The notes beneath the pieces were generated by a model, which saw only the letters and a program-made list of their open reading frames with translations, was not told the DNA's origin and did not search any database. A DNA stretch of 64,000 nt from Bradyrhizobium sp. CB2312 (lineage in GTDB: Bacteria; Pseudomonadota; Alphaproteobacteria; Rhizobiales; Xanthobacteraceae), in assembly GCF_029714425.1 (NCBI RefSeq), contig NZ_CP121668.1, forward strand, positions 1,199,501 to 1,263,500. Reading direction: 5' to 3'. Positions 1-6,059 of this stretch are shown here, in pieces; within the stretch, counting starts at the first letter, position 1, and every line of letters begins with the position of its first letter. The translations under genes were made by a program, and so were the position numbers.

Positions 1-1
1 G

Positions 2-253
2 GGTGACGTCGCGGCGCTGAACTACTTTATCGCCGACAAATATATCAAGGCGTTCGGCCAGTTCGCGGATGCGCCGAACCAGAAGATCATCATGCTGCCG
101 ATGGAAGCGACCAGCATGCTCGGTTCGCTGGCCGGCATCGGCGAGATCGCCAAGGCGACGTTCGGGGAGAGTGCCGCATCGGCTGCGGCCGCGGCCCGTC
201 GCGGCGGCTCGGTGCCGTCGTCGGGTCCGACGCCGCCGGCCGTGCCGCAGTAA
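2..253 (+). CDS. SPFH/stomatin-like protein, C-terminal end (partial)
   Basis: Only the last 83 codons lie in the window; the gene begins upstream. The tail reads AALNYFIADKYIKAFGQFA, then PNQKIIMLPMEATSML, and ends in a low-complexity Ala/Arg/Ser/Pro stretch. This is the helical C-terminal end usual for SPFH/Band-7 (stomatin, HflK-like) proteins, which form oligomeric scaffolds in the inner membrane. The identification rests mainly on the next gene, an NfeD-type protein: stomatin and NfeD genes are commonly paired and act together in membrane quality control. The SPFH domain itself is not visible here, so the call is moderately sure. Confidence 0.75.
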   Translation, partial: GDVAALNYFIADKYIKAFGQFADAPNQKIIMLPMEATSMLGSLAGIGEIAKATFGESAASAAAAARRGGSVPSSGPTPPAVPQ

Positions 254-263
254 CGGGATTTGC

Positions 264-312
264 GCGCATGCCCAGGAAAAGTGGGTACCGGTTTTCCGAT
301 GAGGGCATGCGC
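264..312. repeat. Nested palindrome, GGAAAA/TTTTCC core (copy 1)
   Basis: Outer arms GCGCATGCCC (264-273) and GGGCATGCGC (303-312) pair perfectly over 10 bp. Inside them an inner pair GGAAAA / TTTTCC encloses about 11 bases. Two more copies with different outer arms but the same inner core lie at 21334-21378 and 22261-22308. The element fills the gap between the SPFH and NfeD genes, so it would be transcribed if they form one operon. Confidence 0.8.
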
Positions 313-332
313 CAATATGACGAGGTCGTGTC

Positions 333-776
333 ATGACCGACATGTTCGCATCGCTCGGCACCTGGAATTGGCTGATCTTCGGCTTCATCCTGATGGCGCT
401 GGAGACGATCGCGCCGGGCGTATTCCTGTTCTGGCTCGGGCTTGCGGCCTTGCTGGTAGGCCTGGTCTCGTTCGTCGTCGTGATGTCCTGGCAGATCCAG
501 CTCGTGATGTTCGCGATCTTCGCGGCAGCGGCCGTGCCGGTGTGGCGGCGCCTCGCCCGCCCGAAGCTGGACGCCAGCGCCAGCCCCTTCCTCAACAGGC
601 GCACCGAGGCGCTGCTCGGCCGTGAGTTCACGCTGGAGAAGCCGATCATCGACGGCTCCGGCACGGTCCGCATCGGCGACACCGTGTGGCGCGTCGCCGG
701 CCCCGACACGCCGGCGGGAACGCGCGTGAAGGTGGTGCAGGTGGATGGCGCGAATTTGACGGTCGCGGCGGCGTAG
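333..776 (+). CDS. NfeD family membrane protein
   Basis: 147 residues. Residues about 12-70 contain two or three hydrophobic segments (WLIFGFILMALETIAPGVF, then a second long stretch to FAAAAVPVW). The C-terminal part (about 88-147) has the short NfeD OB-fold pattern, with GSGTVRIGDTVWRVAG and GTRVKVVQVDGANLTV. NfeD proteins partner SPFH/stomatin proteins in the membrane, and that gene lies directly upstream, about 80 bp away. The ATG at 333 has a GAGG ribosome-binding site 7 bases before it. This is the short NfeD form without the ClpP-like serine protease domain, so a scaffold or partner role is inferred rather than proteolysis. Confidence 0.88.
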   Translation: MTDMFASLGTWNWLIFGFILMALETIAPGVFLFWLGLAALLVGLVSFVVVMSWQIQLVMFAIFAAAAVPVWRRLARPKLDASASPFLNRRTEALLGREFTLEKPIIDGSGTVRIGDTVWRVAGPDTPAGTRVKVVQVDGANLTVAAA

Positions 777-840
777 CCGCTCTTACCCCCTCCAGGCGGG
801 GCTATCGCATGCGGCTTGCACGATGCGGCATCGGCACTGG

Positions 841-978
841 GCTCCCTCTCCCGCTTGCGGGAGAGGGTTGGGGAGAGGGTGTCTCCACAACGGGACAATC
901 CCCAAGAGGAAAGAACCCTCACCCGCCGCGCTCTGCGAGCGCGTCGGCCTCTCCCGCAAGCGGGAGAGGCGGAGCAAG
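841..978. repeat. CTCTCCCGC/GCGGGAGAG repeat pair
   Basis: Two palindromes of the type CCTCTCCCGCTTGCGGGAGAGG face each other around a unique centre, one at about 845-868 and the other at about 949-970. This is a common extragenic palindromic element in Bradyrhizobium-like genomes. It fills most of the 270-base gap between the NfeD gene and the convergent HxlR regulator, and I see no gene in that gap. Confidence 0.75.
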
Positions 979-1048
979 CCCGCAGACAATCCTCGTGAAA
1001 TTCACATGCATTTGCCCTGCCCCTCCAGGAGAGGGAAAGCGAGAACTC

Positions 1049-1375
1049 TTACCTCTTCCACCGCTCCGCAAACCGGTGCAGCGGCATGAAGGTCTCGCAC
1101 AGGTCTCGCCCGAGCGGTGTCAGCCCGTAACCGCCGCCTTCGCCCAGCTCCACGAAACCGGCCTCGCGCAGCTCCGTCAGGCGCGCCTGCAGCACCGTGG
1201 GCGACGCCTCGTCGCAGGCCGTGCGCAAGCTGCGTGAGGTGAGGGGGGCGTCGCGCAATTCCCAGAGGATCCGTAAGGTCCAGCGCCGCCCGAGCAGATC
1301 GAGCAAGGCCATGATCGGCCGCCCGGTGCGCGAGCCGCGGACGCTGCGTGCCTTGGAGTCGGCCTGTCTTGCCAT
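1049..1375 (-). CDS. HxlR family transcriptional regulator
   Basis: 108 residues, the usual HxlR size. The winged helix spans about residues 20-105 with the family signature LLGRRWTLRILWELRD near 25-40, and EASPTVLQARLTELREAGF in the recognition region. The ATG at 1375 is chosen over a GTG at 1378 because GAGGG lies 5 bases before the ATG. It is divergent from a CMD-family gene 72 bp away. The space between them carries two palindromes with the same half-site, which probably mark its operators. HxlR proteins often sense aldehydes, quinones or redox stress; the signal here is unknown. Confidence 0.9.
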   Translation of the reverse strand: MARQADSKARSVRGSRTGRPIMALLDLLGRRWTLRILWELRDAPLTSRSLRTACDEASPTVLQARLTELREAGFVELGEGGGYGLTPLGRDLCETFMPLHRFAERWKR

Positions 1376-1394
1376 CACATCCCTCTTGCGCGAT

Positions 1395-1411
1395 GCTACA
1401 GAAAGTGTAGC
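1395..1411. promoter_or_regulatory. Operator candidate 1 (GCTACA-N5-TGTAGC)
   Basis: A perfect inverted repeat with 6-bp arms and a 5-base spacer, between the divergent HxlR gene (start 1375) and the CMD-family gene (start 1448). A second palindrome with the same GCTAC half-site lies 4 bases further on. The likely ligand is the HxlR protein encoded alongside. Confidence 0.6.
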
Positions 1412-1415
1412 GTAT

Positions 1416-1434
1416 TGCTACGATAAATGTAGCA
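1416..1434. promoter_or_regulatory. Operator candidate 2 (TGCTAC-N7-GTAGCA)
   Basis: Second inverted repeat with the GCTAC half-site, 6-bp arms and a 7-base spacer, ending 13 bases before the CMD-family start codon. Being so close to the start, bound protein would block transcription initiation or early elongation of the CMD gene. The spacer differs from copy 1 (7 against 5 bases). Confidence 0.6.
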
Positions 1435-1447
1435 AGGGAGACGGCCG

Positions 1448-1999
1448 ATGTCCCAGGCCACACCGCGCATCGCTCCGCTGGAGGCGCCTTATCCCCCGCA
1501 GATCCAGGCGCAGTTCGATCGCATCATGCGCGGGGCGCCGCCGCTGCTGCTGTTCCGGGTGATGGCGGGCCACGCCCGCGCCTGGGACAAGTTCCGCGCC
1601 GGCGGGCTTCTTGATCCGGGTCCACTCTCCCTGCGCCAGCGCGAGATCGTGATCGATCGCACCTGCGCGCTGACCCGATGCGAATATGAATGGGGCGTGC
1701 ACGTCGCGATCTTTGCCGGCCCGGCGCGGCTCACCGAGGACGAGATTCGCGCCACCGTCCAAGGCGATGCGGCCTCGCTGTGCTGGTCGCCGGCCGAGCA
1801 GGCGCTGATCGCGGCGGTCGATGCGCTGCATCACCGCGCGACCTTGAGTGACGACGAATTCGCCGCGCTCTCGGCGCATTACGATACGGCGCAGATCCTC
1901 GAGATCATGCTGCTGTGCGGCTTCTACCGCACAGTGTCCTATCTGGCGAACGGCCTGAAGCTGCCGCTCGAGGAGAAGGCGGCGCGGTTTCCGCAATAA
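1448..1999 (+). CDS. Carboxymuconolactone decarboxylase (CMD) family protein
   Basis: 183 residues. The central helical CMD/AhpD-like core includes SLRQREIVIDRTCALTRCEY followed by EWGVH, the usual [R]-x-x-YEWxxH pattern. Only one cysteine lies in the active-site helix, so the CxxC peroxidase motif of AhpD is missing. It is therefore more like the decarboxylase/isomerase-type members or proteins of unknown substrate. Start ATG follows a GGGAG site. It is divergent from an HxlR gene with two shared operator palindromes, which suggests induction by a small reactive compound (inference). Confidence 0.85.
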   Translation: MSQATPRIAPLEAPYPPQIQAQFDRIMRGAPPLLLFRVMAGHARAWDKFRAGGLLDPGPLSLRQREIVIDRTCALTRCEYEWGVHVAIFAGPARLTEDEIRATVQGDAASLCWSPAEQALIAAVDALHHRATLSDDEFAALSAHYDTAQILEIMLLCGFYRTVSYLANGLKLPLEEKAARFPQ

Positions 2000-2032
2000 A
2001 CGTTCTCTCCCGTAAAGCCGGGGGAAGTTGGC

Positions 2033-2980
2033 TCACCCGAACAGCGGCGTGCCCGGCACGAAGGCGTCGAAGGCGGCCCAGAACTGCGAGCGGTAGCGGT
2101 CCTGCTCCTGCAGGATCTCGTGCTTGGCCCCGGCGATCACGAGATGCGAGCCGGCGCGTAAGTGATAGGCGAACTCCTCGATCGCCGCGGTCGAGACCAC
2201 GGTGTCGTTGGAGGCCGCCAGCATCAGGATCGGCTGGCGGATCTCGGAGGGGTAGTTCATGCCCTTGAAGGTCTGCATCGCGCCGAACGCAGTGTCGGCC
2301 CAGGCGACCGTCGGCGAGGCCAGCCCCAGCGTCGGGTCCTCCTCCAGGATCGCGGCATTGCGCGCATAGCGCACGGGATCGCTGGTCACGGGATTGTTGA
2401 TGAAGGGATCGAGCCCGGTGAGGCGGTCGCTGCCGCCGGGGACGTAACGGCCGCCCTGCCCGAGCAGGCGCATCGTCTTGAGCAGCGCGCGCACCGGAAA
2501 CGAGGTGGTGCGGCCGGGCAGGTCGATCATCGGCGCCGACAGCACCATGCGGTCGAACCAGCGCTTGCCCGCATGCGCCACCCGCAGCAGCACGGTGCCG
2601 CCCATGGAGTGGGCGAGCGCGAAGAACGGCGGCGGACAGTCCGGCAGCACCACCTGCTGCACGAAGGCCTCGACGTCGATTTCGAAATCGGCGAAATCGC
2701 GCACATAGCCCTTGCGCGGATCGCGCAGGCGGCGCGCGGAATGGCCCTGACCGCGCCAGTCGATCATCGCCACCGCAAAGCCGCGGTCGCGCAGGTCGCG
2801 CACGGTCTCGAAATATTTCTCGATCTGCTCGCTGCGCCCGGTGAAGACGCAGACCGTGCCCTTGCGGTTCGCCGGCGGCGCCCAGCGCGCAAAGCGCAGC
2901 TCGACGCCGTCGGACGTCTTGATGGTGCCGCTGACGACGTCTTCGGGAACGGGGTTGGACGGAATCGAGACCAGCGTCAT
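2033..2980 (-). CDS. Alpha/beta hydrolase, lysophospholipase / monoacylglycerol lipase-like
   Basis: 315 residues of the serine aminopeptidase S33 (Hydrolase_4) fold, similar in layout to PldB and monoglyceride lipases. The nucleophile elbow is AHSMGG near residue 125. The acid is likely in AASNDTVVS near 257 and the histidine in GAKHEIL near 289. An early VFTGRSEQIEKY segment matches the lid and oxyanion region of this family. There is no signal peptide, so it is cytosolic. It stands alone, divergent from hsp20. Probable substrates are lysophospholipids or monoacylglycerols, known for the family but not shown here. Confidence 0.85.
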   Translation of the reverse strand: MTLVSIPSNPVPEDVVSGTIKTSDGVELRFARWAPPANRKGTVCVFTGRSEQIEKYFETVRDLRDRGFAVAMIDWRGQGHSARRLRDPRKGYVRDFADFEIDVEAFVQQVVLPDCPPPFFALAHSMGGTVLLRVAHAGKRWFDRMVLSAPMIDLPGRTTSFPVRALLKTMRLLGQGGRYVPGGSDRLTGLDPFINNPVTSDPVRYARNAAILEEDPTLGLASPTVAWADTAFGAMQTFKGMNYPSEIRQPILMLAASNDTVVSTAAIEEFAYHLRAGSHLVIAGAKHEILQEQDRYRSQFWAAFDAFVPGTPLFG

Positions 2981-3053
2981 GATGGGGCGTGCGTGGGCAC
3001 CAGGTGCTGCAAATCAAGGGGCGGGAGCGCCGAAAAGGGGCCAATGCCGCCCT

Positions 3054-3081
3054 CTTGAACGCCGTCTGGACTCACCCATAT
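3054..3081 (+). promoter_or_regulatory. RpoH (sigma-32) heat-shock promoter of hsp20
   Basis: CTTGAAC at 3054-3060 and ACCCATAT at 3074-3081 are separated by 13 bases. The heat-shock consensus is CTTGAAA, then 11-15 bases, then CCCCATNT, so only one base in each box deviates. Transcription would start near 3088 and give a leader of about 115 bases to the hsp20 start codon at 3203. Confidence 0.8.
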
Positions 3082-3087
3082 CACCTT

Positions 3088-3202
3088 CGTGCAGGCCGCT
3101 ACCAGTGTTTCGGAACCGGAACATCAGGCTGCACACAGACTAAAGCCCGGCCCGATTGGCGGGCGGGTTACCTGAACAGTCGCTCAATGGAGGACTTGAA
3201 CC
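3088..3202 (+). promoter_or_regulatory. ROSE-like RNA thermometer in the hsp20 leader
   Basis: The last hairpin, UCGCUCAAUGGAGGA (3180-3194), pairs U-A, C-G, then leaves a bulged G, then C-G, U-A, C-G around an AAUG loop. It hides the GGAGG ribosome-binding site. The UYGCU stretch with a bulged G opposite the Shine-Dalgarno site is the hallmark of ROSE elements of rhizobial small heat-shock genes. Two upstream hairpins are visible at 3106-3123 and 3146-3167 (CCCG-G-CCCG against CGGGCGGG). Leader length and position after an RpoH promoter fit ROSE as described in Bradyrhizobium. The 5' end is inferred. Confidence 0.75.
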
Positions 3203-3664
3203 ATGCGTACCTACGACCTCACCCCGTTTTATCGTTCCACCGTCGGCTTCGACCGCCTCTTCAACCTGCTCGACCAGGCCGGTTCGGACGGCAGCCCCGG
3301 TTATCCCCCCTACAACATCGAGCGTACCGGCGAGAACGCCTACCGCATCACCGTCGCGGTCTCGGGCTTCTCCAAGGATGAGCTCTCCATCGTCGCGAAG
3401 GAAAACACGCTGACGATCAAGGGCGAGAAAGTCGCCAACGAGAACAGCAAGTCCGAGGTGCTCTATCGCGGCATCGCGGCGCGGGCCTTCGAGCGCGCCT
3501 TCCAGCTTGCCGACTTCGTGCAGGTGAAGGACGCCTCGCTCGAGAACGGGCTGCTTCACGTCGATCTCGTGCGCGAGATTCCCGAAGCCAAGAAGCCGCG
3601 CCAGATCGCGATCAACGCCGCAACGCCGAAGGCGCAGGTGATCGAGAACTCGGCCGCCGCCTAA
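3203..3664 (+). CDS. Small heat-shock protein, Hsp20 / class A alpha-crystallin family
   Basis: 153 residues. The N-terminal arm (DLTPFYRSTVGFDRLFNLLD) is typical of IbpA-like class A rhizobial sHsps. The alpha-crystallin domain spans about 35-130 with PPYNIERTGENAYRITVAVS, ELSIVAKENTLTIKG and LENGLLHVDLVREIPE. An Ala-rich tail ends in VIENSAAA. It acts as an ATP-independent holdase chaperone in the cytosol. Expression is probably doubly heat-controlled, by an RpoH promoter and a ROSE-like leader, and it is followed by a strong terminator, so it is a single-gene unit. Several hsp paralogues usually exist, so no specific letter is given. Confidence 0.95.
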   Translation: MRTYDLTPFYRSTVGFDRLFNLLDQAGSDGSPGYPPYNIERTGENAYRITVAVSGFSKDELSIVAKENTLTIKGEKVANENSKSEVLYRGIAARAFERAFQLADFVQVKDASLENGLLHVDLVREIPEAKKPRQIAINAATPKAQVIENSAAA

Positions 3665-3690
3665 GACAAGCGACCTCCAGGTTGCGAAAA

Positions 3691-3716
3691 CGCCCCGGTG
3701 CCCCGGGGCGTTTTTT
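3691..3716 (+). terminator. Rho-independent terminator of hsp20
   Basis: CGCCCCGG (3691-3698), loop TGCC, CCGGGGCG (3703-3710), then six T. It lies 27 bases after the hsp20 stop codon. Four A residues precede the stem. Confidence 0.92.
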
Positions 3717-3812
3717 CATTTTGCCTCGCGTCACAGAACGGTGAGGACCGTAACGCCACGGCCTCACGCTCCGTCCTTTGGGCATCGCACCCTAACGAGA
3801 CGGAAGATGATC

Positions 3813-4583
3813 ATGTCACTTTGGCGCAGCCTTTTCGTCGCCGCGAGCCTGTTGGCGGCCCCGCTCAGCCTCGCTCACGCGCAGACGCCGCAAACCGTGA
3901 AGGCCAAGAACGTCGTGCTGGTGCACGGCGCCTGGGCCGACGGCTCGAGCTGGTCGGAAGTGATCCCGATCCTCCAGGCCGCCGGCCTGCATGTCACCGC
4001 CGTGCAGAACCCGCTGTCGTCGCTTGCGGACTCCGTCGAGGCGACCAAGCGCGAGCTCGCCGAGCAGGACGGACCGACCGTGCTGGTTGCGCATTCCTGG
4101 GGCGGCACCGTGATCAGCCAGGTCGGCACCGACCCGAAGGTCACCGGCCTCGTCTATGTCGCCGCCCGCGCGCCTGATGCGAACGAGGATTTCGTCGCGC
4201 TCTCGAAGCAATTCCCGACCGGCCCCGTGCGCGCGGGGATCGTCGAGCGCGACGGCTACACCAAGCTGTCGGAAGAGTCCTTCCTGAAGTATTTCGCCAA
4301 TGGCGTGAAGCCGGAGCAGGCGAGGGAGCTCTACGCCGTGCAATGGCCGACGGCCGCCTCGATCTTCGCCGGGCGCACCACGGAAGCCGCGTGGCGCTCC
4401 AAGCCGAGCTGGTACGCGGTGTCGAAGAACGACTACACCATCAATCCCGATCTCGAGCGCTTCCTCGCCAAGCGCATGAACGCCACCACGATCGAGCTCG
4501 ACGCCGGCCACCTCTCGCTGGTGTCGCATCCGAAGGACGTGGCGAATTTGATTCTGGAAGCTGCAGGGTATCCGCGGAGCTGA
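3813..4583 (+). CDS. Exported alpha/beta hydrolase (RutD/EstC-like fold)
   Basis: 256 residues from the ATG at 3813, which has GGAAG 6 bases upstream; an ATG at 3807 would be too close to it. A clear signal peptide (MSLWRSLFVAASLLAAPLSL, cleavage after AHAQ) predicts a periplasmic enzyme. The mature part has VLVHGAWADGSSW (oxyanion region), nucleophile elbow VAHSWGGT, an acid around KNDYTINPD and histidine in DAGHLSLVSHP. This is the pattern of the alpha/beta hydrolases annotated as esterase or salicylate-esterase/HNL-like. It is monocistronic, with terminators on both sides. The substrate is unknown. Confidence 0.88.
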   Translation: MSLWRSLFVAASLLAAPLSLAHAQTPQTVKAKNVVLVHGAWADGSSWSEVIPILQAAGLHVTAVQNPLSSLADSVEATKRELAEQDGPTVLVAHSWGGTVISQVGTDPKVTGLVYVAARAPDANEDFVALSKQFPTGPVRAGIVERDGYTKLSEESFLKYFANGVKPEQARELYAVQWPTAASIFAGRTTEAAWRSKPSWYAVSKNDYTINPDLERFLAKRMNATTIELDAGHLSLVSHPKDVANLILEAAGYPRS

Positions 4584-4600
4584 GGTGATTGCGTGAATGC

Positions 4601-4635
4601 AAAAGGCGCCTGCAATCTCAGGCGCCTTTTGTTTT
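4601..4635 (+). terminator. Rho-independent terminator
   Basis: AAAAGGCGCCTG (4601-4612), loop CAATCT, CAGGCGCCTTTT (4619-4630), followed by GTTTT. It is 18 bases after the hydrolase stop. The A and T flanks make it potentially active in both directions. Confidence 0.9.
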
Positions 4636-4654
4636 GCTCCACTATCTCCCCGCC

Positions 4655-4782
4655 GTCGTCCCTGCGAACGCAGGGACCCATAACCCCAGGGAGCAGTTTG
4701 GCGATGATTCGGAGTTCGGGACTCGCTCTTCATCCGCACCGATCAATCACGCGGTATGGGTCCCTGCGTTCGCAGGGACGAC
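4655..4782. repeat. Inverted pair of GTCGTCCCTGCG palindromic repeats
   Basis: A 28-base unit at 4655-4682 starting GTCGTCCCTGCGAACGCAGG is repeated in reverse orientation at 4755-4782. Each unit is itself palindromic (CCCTGCGaaCGCAGGG). The two together could form a large cruciform or a long hairpin in RNA. It separates two convergent genes. Confidence 0.85.
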
Positions 4783-4822
4783 ACCGTTTGTGTGGTCATC
4801 CCATCGCATCAAACGCGCAGCG

Positions 4823-5569
4823 CTAATCCAGTCCCTGCGCGGCCGGCATCTCCTGTGTCGGCAGGATGGTCGGAGCTGGCTTGGCCTGACCGACGGTGGG
4901 TGTGGCCGCTTCGGCGGGCTTGGCCTGCACGGCCACCGTCTGCTGCGCGGGCTGGGCCTGCTGTGGTGTCTGCTCAGCTGGCTTGGCGGCTGCCGCCGGC
5001 GCCTCGGCGCGCTGCGGGGCGGCCTTGGGGAGCGGCACGGTGCGGCTGGCGACATGCGGGATCGGGGCAGGCGGGCGCGGCGGGCCACCGCGGACCATGG
5101 TCGGCGGCGGCAGCGCACTTTGCGGACGGTAAGGTGCAACCGCGGGCTCATCATACGAAGGCGCCATGCCGTAGGCATCGGCGGCCGGCATGAAGCGGAT
5201 GATCCTGCCGTCGCGGGCGTCGATCACGAGCCGGCCGTCATCGCCGCGGCGGTCGATCACCGCGATGGTGTAGACGCTGCCGCGCAGGCGCGGGATGCCG
5301 AGCGGCGAGAAGCCGTTCTCCCGCAGCACGGCGTAAACCTCGGTGGGCGGCAGCAGGGCCGGGGCCGGACCGCGCTCCTCATAGCCGTAGCCATAGCCGT
5401 AACGCGGCGGCATTGGCGGTGCGGCGTCCGGCGGGGCATAGGGCCCGTCGAAATCCGACACGGCGATCATGGTTCCGCCGCCGCTTCCGTTCGCCGGAAC
5501 CTGCGCTTGCGCCCCGGTCGCAGCCATCGCCAGCGCGGCGGCGGCCACACATCCTGTGAAAAACTTCAT
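4823..5569 (-). CDS. Exported Pro/Ala-rich protein with a PepSY-like segment
   Basis: 248 residues from the ATG at 5569, preceded by AGGAG. The signal peptide is MKFFTGCVAAAALAMAATGA with cleavage near AQAQ. After a Pro/Tyr-rich stretch (YGYGYGYEE) comes a small folded region, residues about 80-130, with VYAVLRENGFSPLGIPRLRG and VIDARDGRIIRFMP. This resembles the PepSY-type pattern in which a protein interprets its own residue patch as DARDGRI. The last 100 residues are Pro/Ala/Gln/Lys-rich and probably disordered, as in proteins spanning the periplasm. I do not recognise a named family; function unknown. Confidence 0.75.
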   Translation of the reverse strand: MKFFTGCVAAAALAMAATGAQAQVPANGSGGGTMIAVSDFDGPYAPPDAAPPMPPRYGYGYGYEERGPAPALLPPTEVYAVLRENGFSPLGIPRLRGSVYTIAVIDRRGDDGRLVIDARDGRIIRFMPAADAYGMAPSYDEPAVAPYRPQSALPPPTMVRGGPPRPPAPIPHVASRTVPLPKAAPQRAEAPAAAAKPAEQTPQQAQPAQQTVAVQAKPAEAATPTVGQAKPAPTILPTQEMPAAQGLD

Positions 5570-6059
5570 GGTCGACACGCTCCTGTCAGGGCCCCGGATG
5601 CTCGCGCTCTTTCGCTTCTTGCGGCGTGGCGTGCCTTCCGAAGGGCCGATCCGAAGCTTCATTTGCGATTTCGGCGCCGCTTGGGCCGGATCAGGGCGCG
5701 TTTGCTTCAAAACCGGGGCTGCGCAACTTTCGGAAAGCGATTGATTGACTTATCGGGAATCGGGACTTCCACGCGCTTGTGTGCTAGACAAAAATTTGGC
5801 AAGGTGATGGTTAGGACAGGAAGACTGTCTCAATTTTGCTTGCGGTTCCGGCACAGGGATTGCAACGAAAGTCGGTGCTTCCGAGCACCATAAGGCAACA
5901 GGAAAAGCCGTTCTCGGGGACGAAGAACGCCTTGGCCTGAATTTAAGAAAATGCGGCTCGCAGCGGACGAGCGGTGACCCAGAGGCGGGTGCCGCGGAAC
6001 GCCCAAGGTGCGCCGAAGATGGCGGTGAGACAGCTTGCCGCACGGAGAGGACAGGAACA
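5570..6059 (+). other. gltB upstream region with possible structured leader
   Basis: 490 bases with no supportable gene. Several short perfect hairpins follow one another on the gltB side: GACAG/CTGTC (5815-5829), GGTGCT-TCCG-AGCACC (5874-5889), CGTTCT/AGAACG (5909-5929) and GCTCG/CGAGC (5956-5972). None is followed by a T run. I see no match to a riboswitch class I know, nor a convincing sigma-54 or sigma-70 promoter. A GGAGAGGACAGGA stretch just before 6060 serves as the gltB ribosome-binding site. Confidence 0.45.
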
